From contig JAEWQZ010000184.1 in assembly GCA_023460255.1 (NCBI GenBank), positions 1 through 12,431 of the forward strand: DNA of 12,431 nt. Reading direction: 5' to 3'. The number at the start of each line of letters is the position of its first letter. The first letter of the stretch is position 1. The stretch is from Actinomycetes bacterium. Lineage in GTDB: Bacteria > Actinomycetota > Actinomycetes > Actinomycetales > Cellulomonadaceae. A program made the position numbers and the translations under genes. Shown here piece after piece: positions 12,402 to 12,431 of this stretch. Under the pieces are notes generated by a model. The model was not told the origin of the DNA and did no database searches. It saw nothing but the letters and a program-made list of their open reading frames with translations.

Positions 12402-12431
12402 CCCGCGGGCCGGTGCACCCCGGCCCGCGGG
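12402..12431 (+). terminator. Strong GC hairpin downstream of the xylanase, probable terminator
   Basis: CCCGCGGGCCGG (12402-12413) and CCGGCCCGCGGG (12420-12431) form a perfect 12-bp stem with a 6-base loop, starting 24 bases after the stop codon. The window ends at the base of the stem, so a following T-tract cannot be checked, and the stem may be longer. This is the strongest hairpin in the window. Confidence 0.75.

Overview
The window is very GC-rich, densely coded and strongly biased to G or C at third codon positions. Together with GTG starts, an Arr-type rifampin ADP-ribosyltransferase, actinobacterial DinB/DUF899/DUF1801-type proteins and a secreted GH10 xylanase, this points to an actinobacterium, probably a soil or plant-polymer degrader of the Cellulomonas/Promicromonospora type. 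The genus is an inference only.

Layout, left to right. (1) Positions 2-3632, plus strand: the 3' part of a large secreted zinc metallopeptidase (CBM96/DNRLRE-like domain, Ig-like domain, HELVH gluzincin domain, conserved C-terminal beta domain). A small lipoprotein gene overlaps its end by 17 bases. (2) Positions 3714-5000, minus strand: a DinB-like protein with an N-terminal pentapeptide-repeat segment, and upstream of it a GNAT acetyltransferase. (3) Positions 5212-5484, plus strand: a 90-residue membrane protein whose end overlaps arr tail to tail. (4) Positions 5471-7304, minus strand: a likely operon of a 21-codon ORF, a DUF1801 protein, a DUF899 thioredoxin-like protein and arr; DUF899 and arr overlap by 8 bases. 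(5) Positions 7438-8310, plus strand: an arginase/agmatinase-superfamily enzyme with an unusual metal site, divergent from group 4. (6) Positions 8366-10115, minus strand: a four-helix membrane protein of unknown function and an SRPBCC-like protein. (7) Positions 10190-12431, plus strand: a regulated transcription unit for a secreted GH10 xylanase, with a sigma-70-like promoter, a 20-bp near-perfect palindrome with a central AACGTT (LacI-family style), a long structured leader, the gene, and a 12-bp GC hairpin after the stop.

Most of the window is ordinary accessory and housekeeping content. I see no CRISPR array, insertion sequence, RNA gene or defence island. The best leads are the regulatory architecture of the xylanase, the domain combination of the metallopeptidase with its coupled lipoprotein, the His-to-Cys change in the arginase-like enzyme, the DUF899-arr coupling, and the 21-codon ORF ahead of DUF1801.
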